Assembly: GCF_022180385.2 (NCBI RefSeq)
Contig: NZ_BQME02000001.1
Coordinates: forward strand, 946,501-1,010,500
Length of the DNA stretch: 64,000 nucleotides
From: Paenibacillus sp. L3-i20
GTDB taxonomy: Bacteria > Bacillota > Bacilli > Paenibacillales > Paenibacillaceae
Direction of reading: 5' to 3'
Part shown: in pieces, positions 56,963 to 64,000 of the stretch
How the letters are laid out: every line of letters begins with the position of its first letter
Numbering within the stretch: position 1 is the first letter of the stretch
Notes under the pieces: generated by a model
Database searches by the model: none
What the model was told of the DNA's origin: nothing
What the model saw: the letters and a program-made list of their open reading frames with translations, nothing else
Made by a program: the position numbers and the translations under genes

Positions 56963-57649
56963 TCACAAGTCCCTCCATCCTCTCACCATCATCAAAATTT
57001 CTTCAATCACGATTTCCGGTTCATCGTGGTGAATATAATGTCCGCTATTAGTCGCAACTCGGACTTTACTAGCGGTAGAGAGGCGCTCAAAATCAGCTTG
57101 CAGTTTTTGCTCGATTTCCAATATATCTTGGGAGGGCCAATCTGCGCTCCCTTCATCAGGCAAACCTCTAATAATAATAGAAAGAGGATAGCTCCCATGT
57201 CCGGTATGATCAACGATTTGTTGATAGCTTTTAATCTTATCGATCTTCTCGCTATTTCGCATAGGATTCTCGTAATACTCCCTGTTTTTCGCAGCAAGCT
57301 TTCCTGATAAAACCTTTTCATACTCAAGCTCTTTATATTCAGGTGCCGCATCAACTAAAATCATACCGAAAATAGTATGCGGATACAGGCTTGCATATAA
57401 CCTGGCGACCAGATCTAAGCAAGTTCGAGGAACAGGAGCATCCTGACTCTTGCCAAGCTCTGCCCTGTCATAAGAAAAAGTTGATGTCTCCTGAGCGATC
57501 CGTTCTTGAACCTCATTCCATGTATCACAGCTATCGCCCATTCCTGTTATTAAGATGACACTTGGTGTGACATGACGTGAATATTTGCAGTACAGCCTAC
57601 GGTGATTGCAGGTGTGGTAGCCTTCATATATCTCTTTATCCAAGTGCAT
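56963..57649 (-). pseudogene. Alpha/beta hydrolase missing its nucleophile elbow (in-frame deletion)
   Basis: The open frame encodes 228 residues of an alpha/beta hydrolase: VILITGMGDSCDTWNEVQE, SYDRAELGKSQDAPVPRTCL, then DLVARLYASLYPH, MILVDAAPE and the C-terminal NSGHYIHHDEP with the catalytic His. In the family, about 30 residues with the VGHSxGG serine elbow lie between the Asp-Leu-Val and the Ala-Arg-Leu-Tyr-Ala; here they are absent, so the two ends join at a repeated Leu-Val. The frame is intact, but without the catalytic Ser it should have no hydrolase activity. It is probably a recent pseudogene. Confidence 0.72.
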
Positions 57650-57797
57650 ATCGCTTTCTCCTCACGTACTTTTTGTCCGGGTTTTCAGGGAAAGATATCC
57701 AATTTATATTCCATGCTGAGTGAAACATTAAAATAGAAAACCTTCGCTTCAACTTAGAGGCTGCCCTTGCCGCTATCATGCCTCTCGCTATCTACAA

Positions 57798-58409
57798 CTA
57801 ATCTTCAAACCGCAAAGTAAACATAATCGCTCTTTCCATTCTGCTAACTGATTCCGATGATAAATCCTCCGTATGAATTTGGTTGGCGCTTGTTTCGTGA
57901 ATTCCCCAAACATGAACAGATTGATCCGTTCCAAATGTAACTGATTTATGATTAGAGATCACTCCTTGTGCAACCATCTCCTTTTCCCAAGCAGGCATAG
58001 TAAAGGTAGAATGGGTAACTCCAGAAGGATTTATTGTGCTAACTTTTATTTTGTTATAATCCACTTGATCCTTAATAGAAACTTTATCTATCGATATCAT
58101 AATTTCAACTTCCTTATTTTCCTTATCTCCCGTACTGAAAAATACATCACCAATAGAACCCGCTGAATCTATTTTCTTTCCATATTCCAATATATCAATA
58201 TCTAAGCTTGGGCTGGGTCTATTACCATCGTAGCGTAATTTAAATGCTCCAGTCATGGAACCTAGAAATGGTTTATACTTCTCCTCTTTACCCTTGAACA
58301 ACTCAACAGGCGTCAACGTTATTTTGGTAGTCTCATTCTTACTTTCTGAGTCAGCTCGGCATCCTGTTAAACTTAGCAACACTATCAATATGCAAGTTAT
58401 TAAACGCAT
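57798..58409 (-). CDS. Lipoprotein of unknown function
   Basis: This 203-residue protein has a lipoprotein signal (LITCILIVLLSLTGCRAD, Cys at 17). The mature part is soluble, beta-rich and without catalytic motifs. ATG at 58409 follows AGGAGGTGTG; the long frame from 58478 has no site. No family recognised. It stands alone. Confidence 0.72.
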   Translation of the reverse strand: MRLITCILIVLLSLTGCRADSESKNETTKITLTPVELFKGKEEKYKPFLGSMTGAFKLRYDGNRPSPSLDIDILEYGKKIDSAGSIGDVFFSTGDKENKEVEIMISIDKVSIKDQVDYNKIKVSTINPSGVTHSTFTMPAWEKEMVAQGVISNHKSVTFGTDQSVHVWGIHETSANQIHTEDLSSESVSRMERAIMFTLRFED

Positions 58410-58582
58410 AACACACCTCCTAATGGAACATTTTACCTTATTAAATATAAATATTCCACAACGTCTATCTAGCAACACCTTGCAATAGGTTGAATTTCCC
58501 TTCCGAGTCTACTAAACTGAACGTATCTACCTATCATCCCTAATTGGGTACGAACAGGAAGTTAAAAGAGGAGTGAGTACAA

Positions 58583-58996
58583 TTGTTTTTACAATTCATC
58601 GTAGAACGCGACCATAAAGAAGCTTTTCTAGAACTTGCACACCGAATTGCCAAATCAGATGGATTCGTGAATCGTAATGAATCCACTTACATTCGAGGCT
58701 GGATGAATGAGCTTGGTCTCGACGACTGGGAGCCTAATACTGAGGCACAACTTTCAACTGCAGAGTTAGTCGGCAACTTGCAGGACGAACAACTTAAGCG
58801 CATTTTTATAGCGGAAATGCTGCTGCTGATTTTAGTGGATGGCAATTATAACGATGAAGAAAAACGGATTGCTAATGAAATGAAGGAGCTATTCGGTTGC
58901 AATGACCAGACATTCGATAAATTCAGGAATTGGGTAGAACAGATGAACAAGCTAAAAGTAGAGGGTATGAAGCTTGTACTACACGGATCGAACTAA
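58583..58996 (+). CDS. TerB-like helical protein
   Basis: This 137-residue all-helical protein starts with TTG at 58583, 9-10 nt after AGGAG. The pattern FLELAHRIAKSDGFVNRNE and IFIAEMLLLILVDGNYNDEE repeats the acidic metal-binding helix-loop-helix of TerB-fold proteins (Ala-x-x-Asp-Gly-x-Val/Tyr-x-x-x-Glu), once in each half. Function is unknown; TerB folds occur in tellurite and stress systems. It is a single gene with a strong terminator after it. Confidence 0.75.
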   Translation: MFLQFIVERDHKEAFLELAHRIAKSDGFVNRNESTYIRGWMNELGLDDWEPNTEAQLSTAELVGNLQDEQLKRIFIAEMLLLILVDGNYNDEEKRIANEMKELFGCNDQTFDKFRNWVEQMNKLKVEGMKLVLHGSN

Positions 58997-59073
58997 CGAG
59001 CCTGCTCTTAACTCTTATTTAAGATGAAGCGAACCTGTCGAAAGCTTCAATCTCACTTAAGCAAAATAAAATA

Positions 59074-59119
59074 TAGATGGCGAATGCCACAAACATAATG
59101 TTTGGTCATTCGCCATCTA
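59074..59119. terminator. Long symmetric hairpin between convergent genes
   Basis: TAGATGGCGAATG / CATTCGCCATCTA is a perfect 13-bp stem with CCAAAC/GTTTGG-like pairs further in. It lies between the convergent TerB-like and glycosyltransferase genes and could end both, though T tracts are weak. Confidence 0.7.
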
Positions 59120-59206
59120 CAATTACTGTATAATATTTTTTCTCCATTGTCCCGCACAATTTGCATGAGGGAACTATCCGTTAACAAGCCTTTGAATCTC
59201 TCCAGC

Positions 59207-60592
59207 TTATACTACAGTCGCAACTATTTTATCCACCTCAAACACGATACAATCATCCACTTGGCGTTCCGTTCCAGACTCTAACTGATTGCGATCAAAG
59301 AGCGCTTCAAGCTCTTGTCTGCTATGCCACATCCATCCTGCCGTTGTCGCGAGATAGGATACGTAGCTGTCATTATACAGAAATACAAGCTTCTTACTTA
59401 TTCGATATAACTCTTTCAACATAATACTTATGAGCGGTTCATTAAACATTCTAATATAATCCGTTACGATAATCACATCAAAGTACTTAGAAGTATAATG
59501 GGTATCCAAACCGAGCAAATAAATAAACTCTTTATCAGGCCACGTGCTTTGATATCGCTCGAGCAAATGTTTGTTTTGCAAGAACACATGCGATGTATTT
59601 AGTGATGAGAGAAAAGAATGGCTGTCAGCACCTAGTACCGCAGATCGTTCCGCACCTTGTACATATTCCCTATTAAGTACATTAATAAATGAATTGCTGT
59701 ATGCAGGAATGTAATAATGAATCAACAGACGGTTGAACTTTGCCATAATCTGATCAAAGTGCATATCAGCAGAGTAAGGGTACAATTCTGTATCAAAGGT
59801 TCGTTGTTTAACGTGCATTTTTTTGCGATTCAAATAACTGGACTTTATTTTTTGATCAATATTATCGTCAGAAGGATGTGGTAGATGCAAGGTGCAAATC
59901 TCATCCGTTGCATACATCAAAGCCCCCTCTTTGTGCAGTCGATATGAAAAATCAGTATCTTCTGCTCCCCAGCCTTTCATCGTCTCATCGAACCCGCCTG
60001 TTTGAAGAACGATGCTGCGTGAAGCGCTAACCGCTCCACTCCACCCCATCGTCCAAGGTACATCCATCCTACCCAAATCATTGTTTATTAATTCAAAATG
60101 TGATGTACGCAAATCCTCCCAGCCCGGATCATATTTGAGCTTCTCGCATACATGGGCAAGATTTGCTGGATGTACACCTTCAATGACGGACATGTCCTCT
60201 TTATTCGGGTCGGTAAATGCACCCAATATATAATGGTATAACACCATATTGCTGCTATCACCGATACGATCAACTACTTTTTCTACGAAAAAGTCAGGAA
60301 TAACAATGCCGCAGTCAAGGAACACAATAATGTTACCGCTACTCTCACGTATCCCTGTGTTGCGAGTTAGGGAACGACAAGACTTTTTATTACGTTCCAG
60401 ATAGATATACTTCAAATTTACGATTCGCTCTGCAAAGGAATCTACTATTTGTTTTACCGGCTCTGTCGAACCGTCATCAACGACGATGACTTCAAATGAA
60501 CGGGCACTAGTGTTCTGGCTCTGTACAAAATATAATGTTCGCTCCAACTGCTCCATTTTGTTGTACACAGGAATTATGATTGATACGTCCAC
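59207..60592 (-). CDS. Family 2 glycosyltransferase
   Basis: This 461-residue protein has a GT-A domain of the GT2 family in residues 1-260: VSIIIPVYNKMEQLERTLYF, VIVVDDGSTEPV, an IVFLDCGIVIPDFF segment (Asp-Cys-Gly where most have DxD), and GWSGAVSASR with WGAEDTDFSYRLHKEGALMY, the ED acceptor motif of polypeptide/chondroitin-type enzymes. The C-terminal 200 residues show strands like those of a methyltransferase or Rossmann domain (YFDVIIVTDYIRMF) of uncertain role. GTG at 60592 follows GGAAGG. It is the last gene of the biosynthetic operon and would add a sugar to its product. Confidence 0.85.
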   Translation of the reverse strand: MDVSIIIPVYNKMEQLERTLYFVQSQNTSARSFEVIVVDDGSTEPVKQIVDSFAERIVNLKYIYLERNKKSCRSLTRNTGIRESSGNIIVFLDCGIVIPDFFVEKVVDRIGDSSNMVLYHYILGAFTDPNKEDMSVIEGVHPANLAHVCEKLKYDPGWEDLRTSHFELINNDLGRMDVPWTMGWSGAVSASRSIVLQTGGFDETMKGWGAEDTDFSYRLHKEGALMYATDEICTLHLPHPSDDNIDQKIKSSYLNRKKMHVKQRTFDTELYPYSADMHFDQIMAKFNRLLIHYYIPAYSNSFINVLNREYVQGAERSAVLGADSHSFLSSLNTSHVFLQNKHLLERYQSTWPDKEFIYLLGLDTHYTSKYFDVIIVTDYIRMFNEPLISIMLKELYRISKKLVFLYNDSYVSYLATTAGWMWHSRQELEALFDRNQLESGTERQVDDCIVFEVDKIVATVV

Positions 60593-60611
60593 CTTACACC
60601 TTCCTTTCCTG

Positions 60612-61709
60612 CTAAAATTTCGATTGCTGAAGCTCCTCAATTAACTTCTGGATCGCAATCTGTTCGTCATTTTGCATCTCTTGCATCAAATTTGGAAGTG
60701 ATTGGAGTACCGTTCTATTGTCGCTCATATAACTTTTGAGCATTATATTTCGCTGGGTATACGCTTTTTTCTCCAGTTGCGTAAACTCGGCTAGTAATGT
60801 CGTTTCCTTCGAAAGATGACCTAACTGCTGCAAATATTGAATCCTTGCGACCATCATTTTTTTGTGCTCCCACAAAATATGAAACGGTCTAACATCAAAG
60901 TTTTGTACACCATCCATGATACGAGTTACAAAATCGTGCAGCTTAGCGTATATCTCAACACCGAAATAACCTTCCATTGGATGCTGTTGCAGCTTGAGAC
61001 GCTCGGTCGTGTTTCTTCCTTCTAAATAATCTTGTAATACTTCGATAATAAGCTTCAAATCAAATTCAAATTTCCCCGCCCCTGAACCGTATTTCGTTTC
61101 ATTGTAATCGACAGGCTCCACCCTACTGCATGAGCTTATTAACTTGTGTGATTGAGCGATCTCTGATGAATAGGCTTGATAAAATTGCTCAAAAGAGATC
61201 TCCTGCATAGAAAACTGACGATTTTTATCAAATAAAGCAACATGATACACTTGCCGATCCAAATCATACCCGTAGATGAAAATATCATGGACATAATGGT
61301 TTTGCTGATAGCAAATTGTATTGTGAATATAGTATTCATCCACATACGTCACAACATAATACTTGCGCTCTAACTGCATAATAAGGTAATGGTGAATATC
61401 GATATTAAGCTGCTTAATCATTGCTTTATCAAATTGTCTATAGCGCAGCCATGGCATATTACCGTAGGCGATCATTAAATCCGGGTAAAAATCAAGACGA
61501 TATTCCTGAAAATCATTTAAGTAGTGCTTGGATAAAAAAAGTTGAATATAGCTGGTGTGTATCCATGGCTGCGCATATTCGTAGGGCTGAAGTATACCGA
61601 GCACATAGGCATGACCCAAAAAACCGTACACTTGCGGCATCGCAAATGGCAATTTTACACTTCTCTTCGATTGATCAACCAGTGCGGATTCCACTTCAAC
61701 GATTGTCAT
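60612..61709 (-). CDS. BtrH-like (C39-fold) protein, possible carrier-dependent acyltransferase
   Basis: This 365-residue protein resembles the BtrH N-terminal domain: the opening SVKLPFAMPQVYGFLGHAYV, a middle VDEYYIHN, and the His/Asp strand YVHDIFIYGYDLDRQVYHVA (His then Tyr-Gly-Tyr-Asp). BtrH moves an aminoacyl side chain from an acyl carrier protein to an aminoglycoside in butirosin synthesis. The usual Cys of the first helix (His-Cys-x-Ser) reads Gly-His-Ala-Tyr here, so the nucleophile may be absent. The C-terminal 130 residues are helical. ATG at 61709 follows GGAGG. A second, related protein is at 63189. Confidence 0.65.
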   Translation of the reverse strand: MTIVEVESALVDQSKRSVKLPFAMPQVYGFLGHAYVLGILQPYEYAQPWIHTSYIQLFLSKHYLNDFQEYRLDFYPDLMIAYGNMPWLRYRQFDKAMIKQLNIDIHHYLIMQLERKYYVVTYVDEYYIHNTICYQQNHYVHDIFIYGYDLDRQVYHVALFDKNRQFSMQEISFEQFYQAYSSEIAQSHKLISSCSRVEPVDYNETKYGSGAGKFEFDLKLIIEVLQDYLEGRNTTERLKLQQHPMEGYFGVEIYAKLHDFVTRIMDGVQNFDVRPFHILWEHKKMMVARIQYLQQLGHLSKETTLLAEFTQLEKKAYTQRNIMLKSYMSDNRTVLQSLPNLMQEMQNDEQIAIQKLIEELQQSKF

Positions 61710-61749
61710 GAAACTGACCTCCATTTTTGTTGATGACTATTGTAGTCGA

Positions 61750-62892
61750 TTAATAGGACTCAGGATCTGCAAACATTCGTGTGCAGCGGTTGCACATCAT
61801 CAAGTTGGTCGTTCTCAAATAATCACGGAACTTGGTTGCACGCTCGCCCTCCCACATATCCGCAAATGAATTCTCATATATGTTGCCATACTTATAGTCT
61901 GGTAGATCAACGCATGGATACACATCACCTGTGCGGCGTATGATCATCTCATGCCAAGGTGCCACACATTTAGTACGACCGAATACATTTTCGATATCCG
62001 TATAATAATCGTGTATGTCCACAAAGTGGGAGGCATCCATCCCTTCAGCTGCCCACAACTCTTCCAGTTCCTTCTTCAAGAGCAGTGTATCTACCTGGAT
62101 TGAATCTTCAGCGAAACCTTGCCATGCTGGCGAAACATCGCAGTCCAAATCATGCTTCATCTGAGTCGCATAAGCACGACCTCTTTCTGGTGTTGTAAAT
62201 AACAGTGGAGCTAAATTCACGGACAAGTCACGACGCTTTGCCCATGGATTACGAGAGTCATGCAGGAGCACCTCTGCATCTTTGAATCGTTCTCGAAGCG
62301 CACTCATAAACTCCTTGATGCTAAGGTAATTGCTTGGAGAGAGCACCATCGTAATATTAATAAATGGGAGTCTCTTTTTCCGTTTACGTTTCTCTGCTAG
62401 CAACGCTTCGATATTTTCGCAAATGATTTGGAAGCTGCCCTTACCCCGAATTGCATCATGGTACTCTTCTGGCCCATCAATGGAAATATTCATCGCTACA
62501 ATATTTTCCATAATAAACTCGATACGTTTTTTAATTAATGATCCATTGGTCAGCAAATAAATATTCGCTTTACGCTTCCGAAGATGCTCCACAAGTTCCG
62601 TAAAATGTTTGTACAACATTGGCTCTCCGCCAGTAATAATGACCCCGAGATTTTTATTTACTGCAGTGACATCGTCAAGAAACTTCTTTAATACATCAAT
62701 ATCAAGCTGCTCACGGATAGCACGTTGAGGTTCTTTGAGCGCCCAACCTGTCTCACCCCATATATGACAAAAGTTGCAACGATAATTACATAACTCTGAT
62801 GGGTATAATGTGAGCTGTTTAATTGTTGGCACCAAGTTCTTAACATGCTCCTCTAATGCGGTTCCTCCAAGTTTTCCTGCTCTTGTTAACAT
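61750..62892 (-). CDS. Radical SAM / SPASM enzyme
   Basis: This 380-residue protein has the radical SAM cluster CNYRCNFCHIWGE (CxxxCxxC, residues about 37-44) and GVIITGGEPMLY for SAM binding. The C-terminal SPASM-type cysteines are in KCVAPWHEMIIRRTGDVYPC and MCNRCTRMF, with GNIYENSFADMWEG before the last pair, as in enzymes that modify peptides or carrier-bound amino acids. GGGGGA precedes the ATG. It sits between the ACP gene and a BtrH-like gene, so the likely substrate is carrier-bound. Confidence 0.92.
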   Translation of the reverse strand: MLTRAGKLGGTALEEHVKNLVPTIKQLTLYPSELCNYRCNFCHIWGETGWALKEPQRAIREQLDIDVLKKFLDDVTAVNKNLGVIITGGEPMLYKHFTELVEHLRKRKANIYLLTNGSLIKKRIEFIMENIVAMNISIDGPEEYHDAIRGKGSFQIICENIEALLAEKRKRKKRLPFINITMVLSPSNYLSIKEFMSALRERFKDAEVLLHDSRNPWAKRRDLSVNLAPLLFTTPERGRAYATQMKHDLDCDVSPAWQGFAEDSIQVDTLLLKKELEELWAAEGMDASHFVDIHDYYTDIENVFGRTKCVAPWHEMIIRRTGDVYPCVDLPDYKYGNIYENSFADMWEGERATKFRDYLRTTNLMMCNRCTRMFADPESY

Positions 62893-62907
62893 GAAAGCAT
62901 CCCCCTT

Positions 62908-63177
62908 CTATTGGTCATCTTCTTGGTTTAAATGGATATAGCTAACAATTTGATTGATCGAGTTGAAATTGCGGAAATCAAGATCCTCATCGCTCCAAGA
63001 AACACCAAATTCCATTTCTGTAGCAATAACCAGCTTAATAAACGTCATTGAGTTGATACCAAGTGCCGATAAATCATCGTCTAGCCCGCATTGATCAAGT
63101 TCAGATGGATCATCGACATTATCCTTCAGCAGTTCAATAACTTTCATTGTTAATTCGTCCTTCGTTTCGATTATCAT
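62908..63177 (-). CDS. Acyl carrier protein
   Basis: This 89-residue acidic, helical protein is an acyl/peptidyl carrier. The phosphopantetheine Ser is in LGINSMTFIKLVIATE (Asn-Ser-Met in place of Asp-Ser-Leu), followed by FGVSWSDEDLDFRNFNSINQ as helix 3. AGGAGG precedes the ATG. Placed between the two BtrH-like genes and the radical SAM gene, it is expected to carry the group that these enzymes modify and transfer. Confidence 0.9.
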   Translation of the reverse strand: MIIETKDELTMKVIELLKDNVDDPSELDQCGLDDDLSALGINSMTFIKLVIATEMEFGVSWSDEDLDFRNFNSINQIVSYIHLNQEDDQ

Positions 63178-63188
63178 GTTTATTCCTC

Positions 63189-64000
63189 CTAATAGTTGTG
63201 AGTTAACGTTAATTGAAGCTGATTGATCATTGCAGCTAGAAACCTTTCTTCAGCCGCTAATAATCGGTCTAATCTAGCATGAATAGCCTCGATCCTATCA
63301 ATCTGATAGGTCGGTACATAGAAAAAGCGGACGATTCCTTTCCGAATCGTTTCCCAGTGATCTACACATTCACGATGTGCAACAAGAATCTCTGCATCCA
63401 CTCCATAAAGAGCCGTTATGCGATAACCTTCCACTTGTTTGGCCATTAACATTTGATTCAATGTATCGACAAGCATCCCAACATTCTGTTTTAAACAATC
63501 TTCTGTCGAACTGATATGTTTGATCCATTTCACAAACTGTTTCAACACCTCCATACTTTCGTTTAAACTATGGAGGTTGTTAAGCAAGTTGCGCGCGAAT
63601 ATCCCCTTAAGCTCAGGCAAATCAAGACGCCAACGATCTGCATCGCTATTGTGTGAAATAACGTAAGATGCAGCTCTGTGCTCCATCTCTTGATAATGTT
63701 CTTGGAACCCTTGACAAGCCCGAACTAGATCATCAAACCCAATCGTGCAAGGCTTATATGACAGATTTTCACGGCGATCATGCTCTAGCATATAGAACAA
63801 TCGATTCTGCTCATCATAACCATAGATGAGCAAAGTATGATCCACATGTTGCTTCATGTAAGCATCTTTGCGCATTGGCACATAGTAGATATCTATCCAC
63901 ACGATGACGGGATTACCTTGACGAATACTTTGTATAAGCTCATCCGTTAGATCATCGAAGCCATAATTCGTTTGAACGATAAGATTTAATTGCGAGAATA
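63189..64000 (-). CDS. BtrH-like protein, N-terminus outside the window
   Basis: The frame is open to the window edge, so the N-terminus, where the catalytic Cys is expected, is not visible. The visible part begins QLNLIVQTNYGFDDLTDELI and SIRQGNPVIVWIDIYYVPM, then HVDHTLLIYGYDEQNRLFYM, the His and Asp strand pair of BtrH_N/C39-like domains. A 130-residue helical C-terminus follows. It is related in layout to the protein at 60612. Its stop is 11 nt before the ACP ribosome site region, so all five genes probably form one operon that continues past the window. Confidence 0.72.
   Translation of the reverse strand, partial: FSQLNLIVQTNYGFDDLTDELIQSIRQGNPVIVWIDIYYVPMRKDAYMKQHVDHTLLIYGYDEQNRLFYMLEHDRRENLSYKPCTIGFDDLVRACQGFQEHYQEMEHRAASYVISHNSDADRWRLDLPELKGIFARNLLNNLHSLNESMEVLKQFVKWIKHISSTEDCLKQNVGMLVDTLNQMLMAKQVEGYRITALYGVDAEILVAHRECVDHWETIRKGIVRFFYVPTYQIDRIEAIHARLDRLLAAEERFLAAMINQLQLTLTHNY

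Overview
The window looks like chromosomal DNA from a low-to-mid GC Gram-positive spore-former of the Paenibacillus / Bacillales type. The signs are strong GGAGG ribosome binding sites with frequent GTG and TTG starts, SLH-domain surface proteins, a CcpA-type cre site, a Fur box, a ZTP riboswitch, and a type I-C CRISPR-Cas locus. The genus is inferred from style, not proven.

Region 1 (1-8300): a cut-off exported protein, a CorA-type Mg transporter, a CsoR-type copper repressor and an anchored endonuclease/phosphatase-fold protein. Next comes a compact operon not listed under any name I know: a 45-residue, 8-cysteine, apparently leaderless peptide, then two CxxC thioredoxin-fold proteins, a MauE-type membrane protein, two accessory proteins and an ABC exporter without a peptidase domain. 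I read it as a disulfide-rich bacteriocin-like cluster with its own oxidative folding machinery, under a promoter that overlaps a perfect cre box. An ArsR-type repressor flanked by two matching operators follows. Region 2 (8300-11140): a Fur-boxed siderophore-binding lipoprotein and an AraC regulator fused to a siderophore-binding domain.

Region 3 (11399-26400) is a complete type I-C CRISPR-Cas locus, all on the minus strand. The order is WYL regulator, cas3, cas5, cas8c, cas7, cas4, cas1, cas2, with a 42-repeat array downstream and a 38-repeat array upstream. The two repeats differ by compensatory changes in the stem, and both leaders carry the same inverted repeat about 125 nt from the first repeat. 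Between cas3 and cas5, on the opposite strand, lies a lone repeat-like unit with its own promoter and terminator. Its pseudo-spacer matches the -10 region of the cas5 operon promoter next to a TTC PAM, with mismatches only at positions 6 and 12 of the first 16. This is the signature of a Cas-regulating RNA by which Cascade represses its own operon, and it is the most notable item in the window.

Region 4 (26484-31180) is a decaying nickel/metallophore ABC operon: intact ATPases and one permease, a broken second permease, and a solute-binding gene fused by deletion to a broken SbnA-like PLP enzyme gene. Region 5 (31360-42900) has a phosphotransferase, uppP, def, an SLH/propeller surface protein and a complete oligopeptide ABC operon. 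Region 6 (43100-59120) holds a HTH regulator, selO, a ysnF remnant, an SLH serine hydrolase, a ZTP-riboswitch-controlled DJ-1/GNAT pair, an oxalate decarboxylase with an unusual lid, an ECF sigma/anti-sigma pair, an SLH-M13 metallopeptidase and an alpha/beta hydrolase that has lost its nucleophile.

Region 7 (59207-64000, cut by the window) is a minus-strand biosynthetic operon: two BtrH-like proteins, an acyl carrier protein, a radical SAM/SPASM enzyme and a family 2 glycosyltransferase. It suggests carrier-bound acyl transfer onto a small molecule or peptide and is unfamiliar to me as a set.
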